A stretch of DNA of 13,260 nucleotides from contig DSBH01000020.1 of the NCBI GenBank assembly GCA_011056825.1, forward strand, positions 1 through 13,260, read 5' to 3'. Shown piece by piece: positions 1 through 5,754 of the stretch. Made by a program: the position numbers and the translations under genes. Source of the DNA: Deltaproteobacteria bacterium (GTDB taxonomy: Bacteria > Desulfobacterota > Syntrophia > Syntrophales > UBA2210). The notes beneath the pieces are model-generated. The model had not been told where the DNA came from. It was given only the letters and a program-made list of their open reading frames with translations, and did no database searches. Positions within the stretch are counted from its first letter, which is position 1, and each line of letters starts with the position of its first letter.

Positions 1-72
1 GGGTACGACATGATACCTCTCGTATTAGAAAATAAGGTGTTCATCGACGGAGAATTACAGGAAGCGGCATAG
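1..72 (+). CDS. C-terminal end of an unidentified protein (partial)
   Basis: Reading from base 1 gives an open frame of 23 codons ending in TAG at 70-72. The gene begins outside the window. The visible tail includes the stretch IPLVLENKVFIDGEL. A proline followed by a hydrophobic strand and a turn is reminiscent of the end of glutaredoxin or thioredoxin-like folds (cis-Pro then strand), but this is a weak resemblance and I do not recognise the family. The frame could also be fortuitous, since only 72 bases are visible. The next recognisable structure downstream is the repeat cluster, so no intact neighbour helps to identify it. Confidence 0.45.
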   Translation, partial: GYDMIPLVLENKVFIDGELQEAA

Positions 73-119
73 GCAATAACCGGAGGGTACGGAACTCAAT
101 CCACAACATTTGACAATAT

Positions 120-431
120 CTCCTTGTCGAAGTAGGAATAGTAACAAATAAACCGTTCGTACTGAGCTTGTCGAAGTACGGACGGTGATGCCCCTTCCTT
201 ATCCCGATCATCCTTCGACAGGCATGTCCTGAGCTCCGTCGAGGGGCTCAGGATGATCGGAAAATGAAAAAACCGTTCGTGCTGAGCACCGTCGAAGTAC
301 GGACGGCAACCACGGAACCGTTCGTGCTGAGCACCGTCGAAGTACGGACGGTTGATCCTGTTCTATGTCCCGTTCATCCTTCGACAAAGCTCAGGACGAA
401 CGGCTCCGTGCGCGCGCGCAGGGTGAACGGG
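120..431. repeat. Repeat cluster 1: palindromic TGAGC/GTCGAA hairpin repeats
   Basis: The cluster holds five near-complete copies of a 33-34 base hairpin repeat and partial copies. Complete copies lie at 153-185, 273-306 and 318-351 (loop TGAGC...GTCGAA on +) and at 370-403 (loop on -). A longer composite copy is at 204-260. Partial copies are at about 120-137 and 413-431. A typical copy has 10-base arms (CCGTTCGTAC and GTACGGACGG) around a 13-14 base loop. The copies at 273-306 and 318-351 are identical. Spacing and orientation are irregular, so this is not a CRISPR array. Reading frames through the cluster give repetitive artefact peptides. The elements resemble REP/BIME-type intergenic repeats in size, palindromy and placement. 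Confidence 0.9.
204..260. repeat. Long composite palindrome with compensatory arm changes
   Basis: The outer arms CCGATCATCC (204-213) and GGATGATCGG (251-260) are perfect inverse complements. They differ from the family consensus (CCGTTCGTCC-like) at two positions, and both arms carry the matching change. A nested pair CCTGAGC (228-234) and GCTCAGG (246-252) offers an alternative hairpin. The centre carries an insert (214-242) that recurs in inverted form in cluster 2 at 5177-5205, identical over 29 bases, and in a diverged form in cluster 3. Confidence 0.8.
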
Positions 432-666
432 GAAGGAACATCGGGACGGAATTTTCATTTGACTTTTGCGAAATAATGCTGGTAGGGTACGTCCATCTTG
501 CATCTTGTTACCGAATAGGACGCTGCGACTGATGATATTGACTGACGACAGGAAAGCGGGTATCGATTTTTTGCGCGTAGTATGCCTCGTTCTTCCCGGG
601 CCCACATAGGGGGGCCTCGTCGTCGAACAGCAGCACCACGTAACGGAACAGCGTAAATAAGATGAG
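432..666 (+). other. Gene-free leader region upstream of the oxidoreductase operon
   Basis: I find no convincing protein gene here. The stretch holds a possible promoter (538-566). It also contains short self-complementary segments: GGCCC (599-603) with GGGCC (612-616), and GCCTCGTC (614-621) with GATGAGGC (661-668, one G.T pair). The segment CCCGGGC at 595-601 is complementary to GCCCGGG at 679-685, which lies in the 3' arm of the downstream terminator. The region could therefore be an attenuating leader, or a small RNA of about 120 bases ending at the terminator. I could not match it to tmRNA, SRP RNA, RNase P RNA or a riboswitch class. A 6S RNA cannot be excluded by eye. Confidence 0.35.
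538..566 (+). promoter_or_regulatory. Possible sigma-70-type promoter upstream of por operon
   Basis: TTGACT (538-543) matches the -35 consensus at five of six bases. It is followed after exactly 17 bases by TATCGA (561-566), which matches the -10 consensus at only three positions. Transcription would start near 573 and run into the terminator at 667-695 before reaching the first oxidoreductase gene at 743. The -10 match is poor, so this is a candidate only. Confidence 0.3.
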
Positions 667-695
667 GCCTCGGGCGGTGCCCGGGGCTTTTTATT
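667..695 (+). terminator. Strong intrinsic terminator, or attenuator of the por operon
   Basis: Arms 667-675 (GCCTCGGGC) and 679-687 (GCCCGGGGC) form a nine-pair stem with one T.G wobble and a three-base loop, followed directly by TTTTTATT (688-695). It lies 47 bases before the start codon of the gamma subunit on the same strand. It either ends a transcript from the preceding region or acts as a conditional attenuator of the operon. The fold is clear; the role is inferred. Confidence 0.8.
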
Positions 696-742
696 GGGTT
701 TGTCTCGTTCCCCTCCGGGGCATGTACAGATGGAGCGGTATC

Positions 743-1327
743 ATGCATGAAATACTCTGGCACGGCCGGGGCGGACAGGGCGTCGTCCTGGCATCGGAGG
801 TACTCGCCGAGGCCGCGTATCTGCAGGGTTACAGGGGCGTCACCTCCGCTCCCACCTTCGGCCCGGAGCGCCGCGGAGCGCCGCTGACGGCCTCCACCAG
901 GATCGACGACGAACCGATACGGACCTTCTCGCAGATCGCCCTTGCGGATATCGTGATTGTGCTCGATGAATTGCTCTTCGGTTCCGTCGATATCGGGGCG
1001 GGGCTACGGAACGGGGGCATCCTGATCGTCAACTCGGCGCGACCCCCGGAGAATTTTCGCCTTCCCGACAAACCCGCCGCTCGCACCGCTTCGGTGGACG
1101 CCGCCGCCATCGCCCGGGAATTCCGTCTCACCGTGGGAGGCGCGCCCGTTGTAAACACGCCGCTTCTGGGATCGCTGGCCCGCCTCTGGGACAGGATCAG
1201 TCTCGCCGGCATCGAGCGCGGCCTTGCCTTCAAAATGCCGCCCGCGTCTGCCTACAACAATTACCAGGCCGTCCGGCGCGCCTTCGAAATGACTGTCGTG
1301 GGAGACACTCGTCATGAACAGACATGA
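743..1327 (+). CDS. porC: 2-oxoacid:ferredoxin oxidoreductase, gamma subunit
   Basis: This cytoplasmic subunit belongs to the pyruvate/2-oxoacid:ferredoxin oxidoreductase family. The enzyme oxidises a 2-oxoacid with CoA to acyl-CoA and CO2 and reduces ferredoxin, or runs in reverse. The 194-residue length fits the gamma family. The N-terminal HGRGGQG (residues 7-13) and the later PTFGPERRG (37-45) are hallmark motifs of the gamma domain. The start at 743 is chosen because GGAG at 732-735 lies seven bases upstream; the longer open frame would begin inside the terminator stem. The end overlaps the delta gene by 14 bases, which indicates translational coupling. Gene order gamma-delta-alpha-beta is that of the archaeal and Thermotoga-type four-subunit pyruvate enzymes. 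The substrate could instead be another 2-oxoacid such as phenylglyoxylate, so the symbol is provisional. Confidence 0.87.
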   Translation: MHEILWHGRGGQGVVLASEVLAEAAYLQGYRGVTSAPTFGPERRGAPLTASTRIDDEPIRTFSQIALADIVIVLDELLFGSVDIGAGLRNGGILIVNSARPPENFRLPDKPAARTASVDAAAIAREFRLTVGGAPVVNTPLLGSLARLWDRISLAGIERGLAFKMPPASAYNNYQAVRRAFEMTVVGDTRHEQT

Positions 1328-1607
1328 TGACAATATATCGGGCGTCTGCACGCCCGCCGTGGGAGAAGCGGGAAAAACGGGCGACTGGACGGAGATGAAG
1401 CCCGTCATTGATCCCGCGAAGTGCACGCCCGCCGTCAAGGGAAAACCATCCTGTTTTCTCTGCTGGCTTTACTGCCCGGAAGGCGTGGTCTCCATGACCA
1501 TCCCCGTCACCATCGACCTGGACTACTGCAAGGGCTGCGGCATCTGCGCCGAGGAGTGTCCCCCCAACGCGATCACCATGGTCGGAAAGGAGCGCGGCCG
1601 TGAGTGA
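1314..1607 (+). CDS. porD: 2-oxoacid:ferredoxin oxidoreductase, delta (2x[4Fe-4S] ferredoxin) subunit
   Basis: This is the small electron-transfer subunit (97 residues) that carries electrons from the thiamine site to external ferredoxin. The second cluster motif is canonical: C72-x2-C75-x2-C78-x3-C82-P. The first is unusual: C37-x9-C47-x2-C50-x3-C54-P, so seven extra residues separate the first two ligands of a normal CxxC. An additional cysteine at residue 12 sits in a CTPAV segment that is repeated at 37-41. The GKTGDW...KPVID stretch before the first cluster is typical of delta subunits. The start ATG overlaps the end of gamma, with GGAG at 1301-1304 as ribosome site. The end overlaps the alpha start by eight bases. 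The ferredoxin role is firm; the effect of the stretched motif is unknown. Confidence 0.88.
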   Translation: MNRHDDNISGVCTPAVGEAGKTGDWTEMKPVIDPAKCTPAVKGKPSCFLCWLYCPEGVVSMTIPVTIDLDYCKGCGICAEECPPNAITMVGKERGRE

Positions 1608-2808
1608 CGTGCGCATCATCACGGGCAACGAAGCGGCCGCTCTCGCCGTGACTCTCTGCGAACCCCAGGTGGTCGCCGCCTATCCCATCACGCCCCAGAC
1701 GAAGATCTCCGAGCTGCTGTCGGAATACGTGGAACGGGGCACTCTGAAGGCGGAGTACGTGCGCGTTGAAAGCGAACACTCCGCCCTGTCGGTGCTGATC
1801 GCGGCCTCGACGACGGGCGTCCGAACCTTCACGGCCACCAGCTCGAACGGCCTGCTCTACATGCACGAGCAGCTTCACTGGGCAGCGGGGTCTCGCCTTC
1901 CCATCGTCATGTGCTGCGTCAACCGCGGCGTGGCGGCCCCCTGGTCGATCTTCAACGACCAGCAGGACTCCATGTCCCAGCGCGACACGGGGTGGATACA
2001 GCTCTACTGCCGGAACAACCAGGAGATTATCGACACGGTGATTCAAGCCTACCGGATCGCGGAAGAAGTGTATGTGCCCGTCATGGTCTGCTACGACGGG
2101 TTCATTCTTTCCCATACCATGATGCCCGTGGAAATCCCCGACGCCGCCGAAGTGCGGCGCTATCTGCCTCCCTACAAACCCCACACATTCCTCGAGCCGG
2201 AACGGCCCCGGACGATCAATCCCGTTTTTTTCCCCTGGCGCCGGCAGAACGCGGACGGTGTCCTCTGTGACGGCTACATGGAAATGCGGCGAAAGCTGCA
2301 GAAGGGTCTCGAAAAGGCCCGGGATGTCATCGCCGTGGCGAGCAGCGATTACGCCGAACGTTTCGGCCGGGATCACGGCGGTCTTTTCTGGACGCACCGG
2401 GTGGAAGACGCCGATATAATTCTGACCGGCATGGGCTCCATCGCCGCCGAGGCGACCCTGGCGGCCGACCTGCTGCGGAATGAAGGCGTCAGGGCGGGCG
2501 TCGTCGGTATCCGTTCGTACCGGCCCTTCCCGCCGGGACTGCCGGCGGTTCTGAGAAACGCCCGCCTGATCGTGGTCTTCGAAAAATGCTTCAGTTACGG
2601 CTACGAGGGAGGCGTGACGTCCGACCTGAAGGCCTCCCTGTACGGAACGGGCGTGGACGCGCCGGTAATTGACGTCATCGCCGGACTGGGAGGTCGGGAT
2701 GTAAAAACCGCCGACCTGCTGGGAGCGGTCCGGGAAGCCATGAAATCACTGGAATCGGGCGACAGGGCGTGCCGCACCGTATGGCTCAACTGCCGGGAGG
2801 AAGAATAA
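1600..2808 (+). CDS. porA: 2-oxoacid:ferredoxin oxidoreductase, alpha subunit
   Basis: The alpha subunit (402 residues) provides the pyrimidine-binding half of the thiamine diphosphate site. Visible family motifs are TGNEAAALAV (8-17), AAYPITPQT (26-34), VESEHSAL (56-63, with the Glu thought to activate thiamine diphosphate), TSSNGL (80-85, where many relatives have TSSQGL) and NDQQDSMSQRDTGW (119-132). The last resembles pyruvate-type enzymes. The C-terminal transketolase-C-like part follows from about residue 250 with ILTGMGS and VVGIRSYRPFP. Start is GTG at 1600, supported by AAGGAG at 1587-1592 seven bases upstream. The stop at 2806-2808 lies two bases before the beta start. Pyruvate is the likeliest substrate by motif similarity, but specificity is not proven by sequence. 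Confidence 0.9.
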   Translation: MSDVRIITGNEAAALAVTLCEPQVVAAYPITPQTKISELLSEYVERGTLKAEYVRVESEHSALSVLIAASTTGVRTFTATSSNGLLYMHEQLHWAAGSRLPIVMCCVNRGVAAPWSIFNDQQDSMSQRDTGWIQLYCRNNQEIIDTVIQAYRIAEEVYVPVMVCYDGFILSHTMMPVEIPDAAEVRRYLPPYKPHTFLEPERPRTINPVFFPWRRQNADGVLCDGYMEMRRKLQKGLEKARDVIAVASSDYAERFGRDHGGLFWTHRVEDADIILTGMGSIAAEATLAADLLRNEGVRAGVVGIRSYRPFPPGLPAVLRNARLIVVFEKCFSYGYEGGVTSDLKASLYGTGVDAPVIDVIAGLGGRDVKTADLLGAVREAMKSLESGDRACRTVWLNCREEE

Positions 2809-2810
2809 CC

Positions 2811-3710
2811 ATGCAGGAGAACCTTTTCAGGATCAACGACAAGGAATACATCCTGCCGGGCAGCCGGGCCTGCCAGGGATGCGGCCTGTCCATCGCCTAT
2901 CGTTTCATTCTCAAGGCGCTCAGGGAAAATACCATCGTGGCCATTCCGCCGAGTTGCCTCTGTGTCCTGCACGGCCTGTATCCCACCACATCAGTGATCG
3001 TTCCCGCGATTAACAACTCCTTCGCCTCAACCGCCGCCTCCGCCTCGGGAATCGTGGCCGCCCTCAAGGCCCAGAATCGTCCCGATATCAACGTGCTGGC
3101 TCTATGCGGCGACGGCGGGACCTACGACATCGGCATCCAGTCTTTGTCGGGAGCGGCGGAGAGGAACACGGATTTCATTTTCGCCTGCTACGACAACGAG
3201 GCGTACATGAACACGGGAACCCAGCGGTCCGGGGCGACGCCGGCGGGCGCCGTCACGACTACCACGCCGGTGCTGACCAAGCAGGGCCACAAGAAAGACT
3301 TCGTCAAAATCATGGAGGCCCACAACCTGCCGTACATCGCCACGGTATCGCCGGCCTATCCCATCGACCTGTACGACAAGTTCGTCAAGGCCGGCAGGAT
3401 CAAGGGAACCCGCTATATACAGATCGACACGCCCTGTCCGCCGGGCTGGGGCTATCCCGCGAAGGACACGATAAAAATCGGAAAACTCGCCGTGGAGACA
3501 GGCATGTTCCCCCTGCTGGAAATTGAGGACGGCAAGCTGCGTTTCACCGGCCGAAGCAAGACCCTGGCGGAAAAGGGGAAACGGACGCCCCTGGTACATT
3601 ACGTGGAGCGGCAGGCCAGGTTCCGAAAAATGAGCATGGAACAGCTCAATCAGCTCCAGGCCTGGGTGGACAGGCGCTGGAACGAGTTTCTCAGACGCGC
3701 CGGCGAATGA
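2811..3710 (+). CDS. porB: 2-oxoacid:ferredoxin oxidoreductase, beta subunit
   Basis: The beta subunit (299 residues) binds the diphosphate of thiamine diphosphate and a [4Fe-4S] cluster. The likely cluster cysteines are C21 and C24 (ACQGCG), one of C49/C51 (PSCLC) and C209 (DTPCPPGW). GDGG at 100-103 followed by N129 is the thiamine-binding motif. DNEAYMNTGTQRSG (128-141) is a strong signature of pyruvate-type beta subunits. The start at 2811 is preferred over an earlier in-frame ATG (2769) because GGGAGGAA at 2795-2802 lies eight bases upstream and the earlier start would overlap alpha. It is the last gene of the tight gamma-delta-alpha-beta operon. A 137-base gap separates it from the next gene. 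A short CCGTC/GACGG hairpin at 3725-3737 lacks a T-tract and is not called a terminator. Confidence 0.91.
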   Translation: MQENLFRINDKEYILPGSRACQGCGLSIAYRFILKALRENTIVAIPPSCLCVLHGLYPTTSVIVPAINNSFASTAASASGIVAALKAQNRPDINVLALCGDGGTYDIGIQSLSGAAERNTDFIFACYDNEAYMNTGTQRSGATPAGAVTTTTPVLTKQGHKKDFVKIMEAHNLPYIATVSPAYPIDLYDKFVKAGRIKGTRYIQIDTPCPPGWGYPAKDTIKIGKLAVETGMFPLLEIEDGKLRFTGRSKTLAEKGKRTPLVHYVERQARFRKMSMEQLNQLQAWVDRRWNEFLRRAGE

Positions 3711-3847
3711 AAGCCCTCCACTGTCCGTCTGCGACGGTATATCCTTACGTTCGGTCCTTTTCCGGTAAAGACGCTTGAAGCAAACCGACAAATGTGCCAC
3801 AAGAAAGTGTAAATCACAGAACGGGGGAGAACCGGCGGGAGGGTGTC

Positions 3848-4861
3848 ATGATCATCACTTGCAGGACCTGCGGGAAGGTATTCCATGTAACCGATGATGA
3901 ACTGCGCCTGAACGGCGCCGGGAAAATCGCCTGCCCGGCCTGCGGGACCCTTCATGAAACCGGATCGCGGGACAGGCCGGTTGAACGTACGTCGGCCGGC
4001 TCAGGTCCGGCGCCGATCTCCGGCACAGCGTTAAAAAAACGTATACTCAGGACCGTGGACGAACTGCCGCCCATGCCGGAAGTCGCCCGCAAGGCCCGGC
4101 GTCTCCTCGCGGACGAGCGCTCGAGTTTCGGGGATCTCGCGCGGGTCATTGAAACCGACCAGGCGATCGCCGCGCGTGTTCTGAAGATCGCCAATTCATC
4201 CTACTACGGCTTCACAAACCGCATTTCTTCCATCCAGCACGCGGCGGCGATGCTGGGCATGAAAACACTCAACGAACTTTTAACGTTCGCCTGCACCGGC
4301 AGCCTGCTGGAAGGCGAACTGACGGGATACGCCATGCGTTCCGGCGACCTGTGGAAACATTCACTGGCCGTCGCCGCCTGCGCCCGCTCCATCGCGAAGG
4401 AGAAAAAACCCGCCCTCGCCGACGACGCCTTCGCCGCCGGGCTGCTTCACGACTGCGGCAAGCTCATCCTTGATTCATATATCGCCGAGCGTCGCGACTT
4501 GTTCACCGCCTTTCTCGCCGAGCCGGAAACATCATTCCTGGAAGCGGAAAAGGAGCTGCTCGGATTCGATCACGCCGAAATCGCTGCGGAGATCTGTCGA
4601 AAATGGCAGATTCCCTCCCCACTGACCTTGGCTATCAAGGCGCACCACAAGCCGACCCTGGTCGGCGAGAACGACCTCGTCTTCATCGTGCACGCCGCGG
4701 ACGCCATAGCGCTCATGAGCGGCATCGGTTCCGGCATCGACGGCATGAAATATGAAATCGACCCGGTAGTCATGGAAAACCTGCGGATCACCGGAAACGA
4801 TATCGGGCTGCACATGGCGGAAGCCCTCGAATTCGTGGAAGAAACCGTGGATAACCTGTAA
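3848..4861 (+). CDS. Zinc-ribbon/HDOD domain protein, probable signalling or regulatory protein
   Basis: A 337-residue cytoplasmic protein. The N-terminus has a zinc ribbon of the MJ0042-like kind, with C5-x2-C8 and C29-x2-C32. A linker follows, then an HDOD domain from about residue 70 to 265: ELPPMPEVARK (71-81), ANSSYYGF (114-121), WKHS (168-171), and LLHDCGKL (198-205) that retains the His-Asp pair. HDOD domains occur in bacterial signal transduction proteins and usually have no demonstrated phosphodiesterase activity. No receiver, GGDEF or EAL domain is attached. The start at 3848 has GGGAGG at 3837-3842 five bases upstream. An earlier in-frame ATG at 3794 would add 18 residues of poor quality. 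The gene is 137 bases after the oxidoreductase operon and may have its own promoter. Domain assignment is firm; the physiological role is unknown. Confidence 0.85.
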   Translation: MIITCRTCGKVFHVTDDELRLNGAGKIACPACGTLHETGSRDRPVERTSAGSGPAPISGTALKKRILRTVDELPPMPEVARKARRLLADERSSFGDLARVIETDQAIAARVLKIANSSYYGFTNRISSIQHAAAMLGMKTLNELLTFACTGSLLEGELTGYAMRSGDLWKHSLAVAACARSIAKEKKPALADDAFAAGLLHDCGKLILDSYIAERRDLFTAFLAEPETSFLEAEKELLGFDHAEIAAEICRKWQIPSPLTLAIKAHHKPTLVGENDLVFIVHAADAIALMSGIGSGIDGMKYEIDPVVMENLRITGNDIGLHMAEALEFVEETVDNL

Positions 4862-4896
4862 ACGCGCCAGTCAGCGTCTCACCCAAAATAATCACA

Positions 4897-5213
4897 AGTT
4901 CGTACTCGCGCGCCCGCCAGGGTAGAGCCCTTGTCGAAGTGCGGACGGTGGACCTGCACCGTCGGCCCGTTCATCCTTCGACGGTGCTCAGGACGAACGG
5001 GAAATTTCATCGCGCTCAGGGTGAATGGGGCATTTCATTATGCTCAGGATGAACGGAAAATTCCACAAACCGTTCGCACCCGAAACCGTTCGTACTGAGC
5101 CTGTCGAAGTGCGAACGACAACCAGGAAACCGTTCGTACTCGTGTGCCCGTCAGGAATCCGTTCGTACTGAACCCTTCGACGGAGCTCAGGACATGCCTG
5201 TCGAAATACGAAC
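4897..5213. repeat. Repeat cluster 2: palindromic hairpin repeats, downstream side of the GIY-YIG gene
   Basis: Members of the same family as cluster 1. A diverged, interrupted copy is at about 4897-4948. A complete copy is at 4967-5000 (loop on -) and one at 5086-5117 (loop on +). A long composite spans 5159-5213, with outer arms GTTCGTA (5161-5167) and TACGAAC (5207-5213). An isolated left arm is at 5130-5139. The composite contains the 29 bases found inverted in cluster 1. The cluster ends about 23 bases past the stop codon of the minus strand nuclease gene. The gap between the HDOD gene and the nuclease gene holds nothing else that I can recognise. Confidence 0.88.
4986..5069. repeat. Three tandem 28-bp half-repeat units
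   Basis: GCTCAGG occurs at 4986-4992, 5014-5020 and 5042-5048, exactly 28 bases apart each time. Each is followed by a GAACGG-like arm sequence and an A/T-rich spacer (AATTTCAT, CATTTCAT, AAATTCCA). The units are the right half of the hairpin repeat plus a spacer, so the half-element has been duplicated in tandem. A similar doubling with a 27-base step occurs in cluster 1 (389-395 and 416-422). Confidence 0.75.
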
Positions 5214-5235
5214 AATTTCCCCTGACAAGCCGATT

Positions 5236-5535
5236 CTATTTCCGAAAATTTCGCGTCTTTGACCGGGCCAGTCGAGATACCTCAGCCCAGTCGCCCCGTA
5301 TCATGGCATCCTTCTTCTTACGGCTCCAGCCCTTTATCCTTCGTTCCGACTCCAGAGCTTCTTCACGAGTGGGAAATTCATGATGAAAAACGCACTTCAG
5401 GGGACGGCGCCCAAAAGTGTAGCATGTGGAAATTTCTCCCTGCTGATGCTGGGCAATGCGCTTGTCCAGGTCATCCGTGTGGCCGGTGTAGTAACTCCCG
5501 TCGGAGCAACGAAGAATGTAAACCCAGAATGACAT
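5236..5535 (-). CDS. GIY-YIG domain nuclease family protein
   Basis: A small 99-residue protein that is essentially a single GIY-YIG nuclease domain. VYIL (5-8) stands for the GIY element and YYTG (15-18) for YIG. R26 and H30 (KRIAQH) and E64 within ESERRIKGW match the conserved catalytic Arg and metal-binding Glu positions of the family. The C-terminal KGWSRKKKDAMIRGDW is typical of the stand-alone UPF0213-like subgroup, whose cellular role is poorly known. The start ATG (5533-5535) has only a weak GGAATG upstream. The gene is opposite in direction to the HDOD gene and visibly less GC-rich than the neighbouring operons. Repeat clusters lie on both sides, with the first copy about 23 bases after the stop, which suggests the gene and repeats arrived or persist together. 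The nuclease domain is confident; any link with the repeats is inference. Confidence 0.85.
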   Translation of the reverse strand: MSFWVYILRCSDGSYYTGHTDDLDKRIAQHQQGEISTCYTFGRRPLKCVFHHEFPTREEALESERRIKGWSRKKKDAMIRGDWAEVSRLARSKTRNFRK

Positions 5536-5600
5536 TTTTCTATTTCATTCCTTTTGCCGTCCGTTCCGCATACTTCGCAGGTCACTTCAGGAACAGGATT

Positions 5601-5733
5601 GAGCTCCTGTCGAGGTGCGGACAGCGCATCTGAGGCGTCAGCCCCGTTCATCCTTCGACAAGCTCAGGACGAACGGGGGAGGTAAATCGCGTGCCTGACA
5701 GGGCTCAGGACATCCCTGTCGAAGTGCGGACGG
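5601..5733. repeat. Repeat cluster 3: palindromic hairpin repeats, upstream side of the GIY-YIG gene
   Basis: A complete 33-base copy lies at 5644-5676 (loop on -, arms CCGTTCATCC and GGACGAACGG). A partial copy is at about 5601-5625. A diverged long composite is at about 5692-5733. The composite shares TTCGACAGG and ATGTCCTGAGC (minus strand) with those of clusters 1 and 2. The cluster ends 21 bases from the stop codon of waaA. The 5536-5754 stretch holds no other gene. Confidence 0.87.
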
Positions 5734-5754
5734 TGGAATTCCCCCTATCCGAAC

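Noticed and set aside
110..138. TTGACA followed by TAGGAA as a promoter upstream of repeat cluster 1
   Set aside because: The -10 is poor and no gene follows within 600 bases, so it is likely a chance match.
120..431. Repeats considered as a CRISPR array
   Set aside because: Copies occur in both orientations with irregular spacing and variable sequence, there are no uniform spacers, and no cas genes are nearby.
264..476. 70-residue reading frame with repeated PFVLSTVEVRT segments
   Set aside because: The peptide is just the translation of the hairpin repeats. It has no convincing ribosome site, and similar artefact frames arise in every reading of the clusters.
508..687. Minus strand open frame without ATG, ending in TAA at 508-510, with a protein-like stretch (FDDEAPLCGPGKNEAYYAQK)
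   Set aside because: It has no good start or ribosome site, runs through the terminator stem, and I do not recognise a family. It could be a gene remnant, but evidence is too thin.
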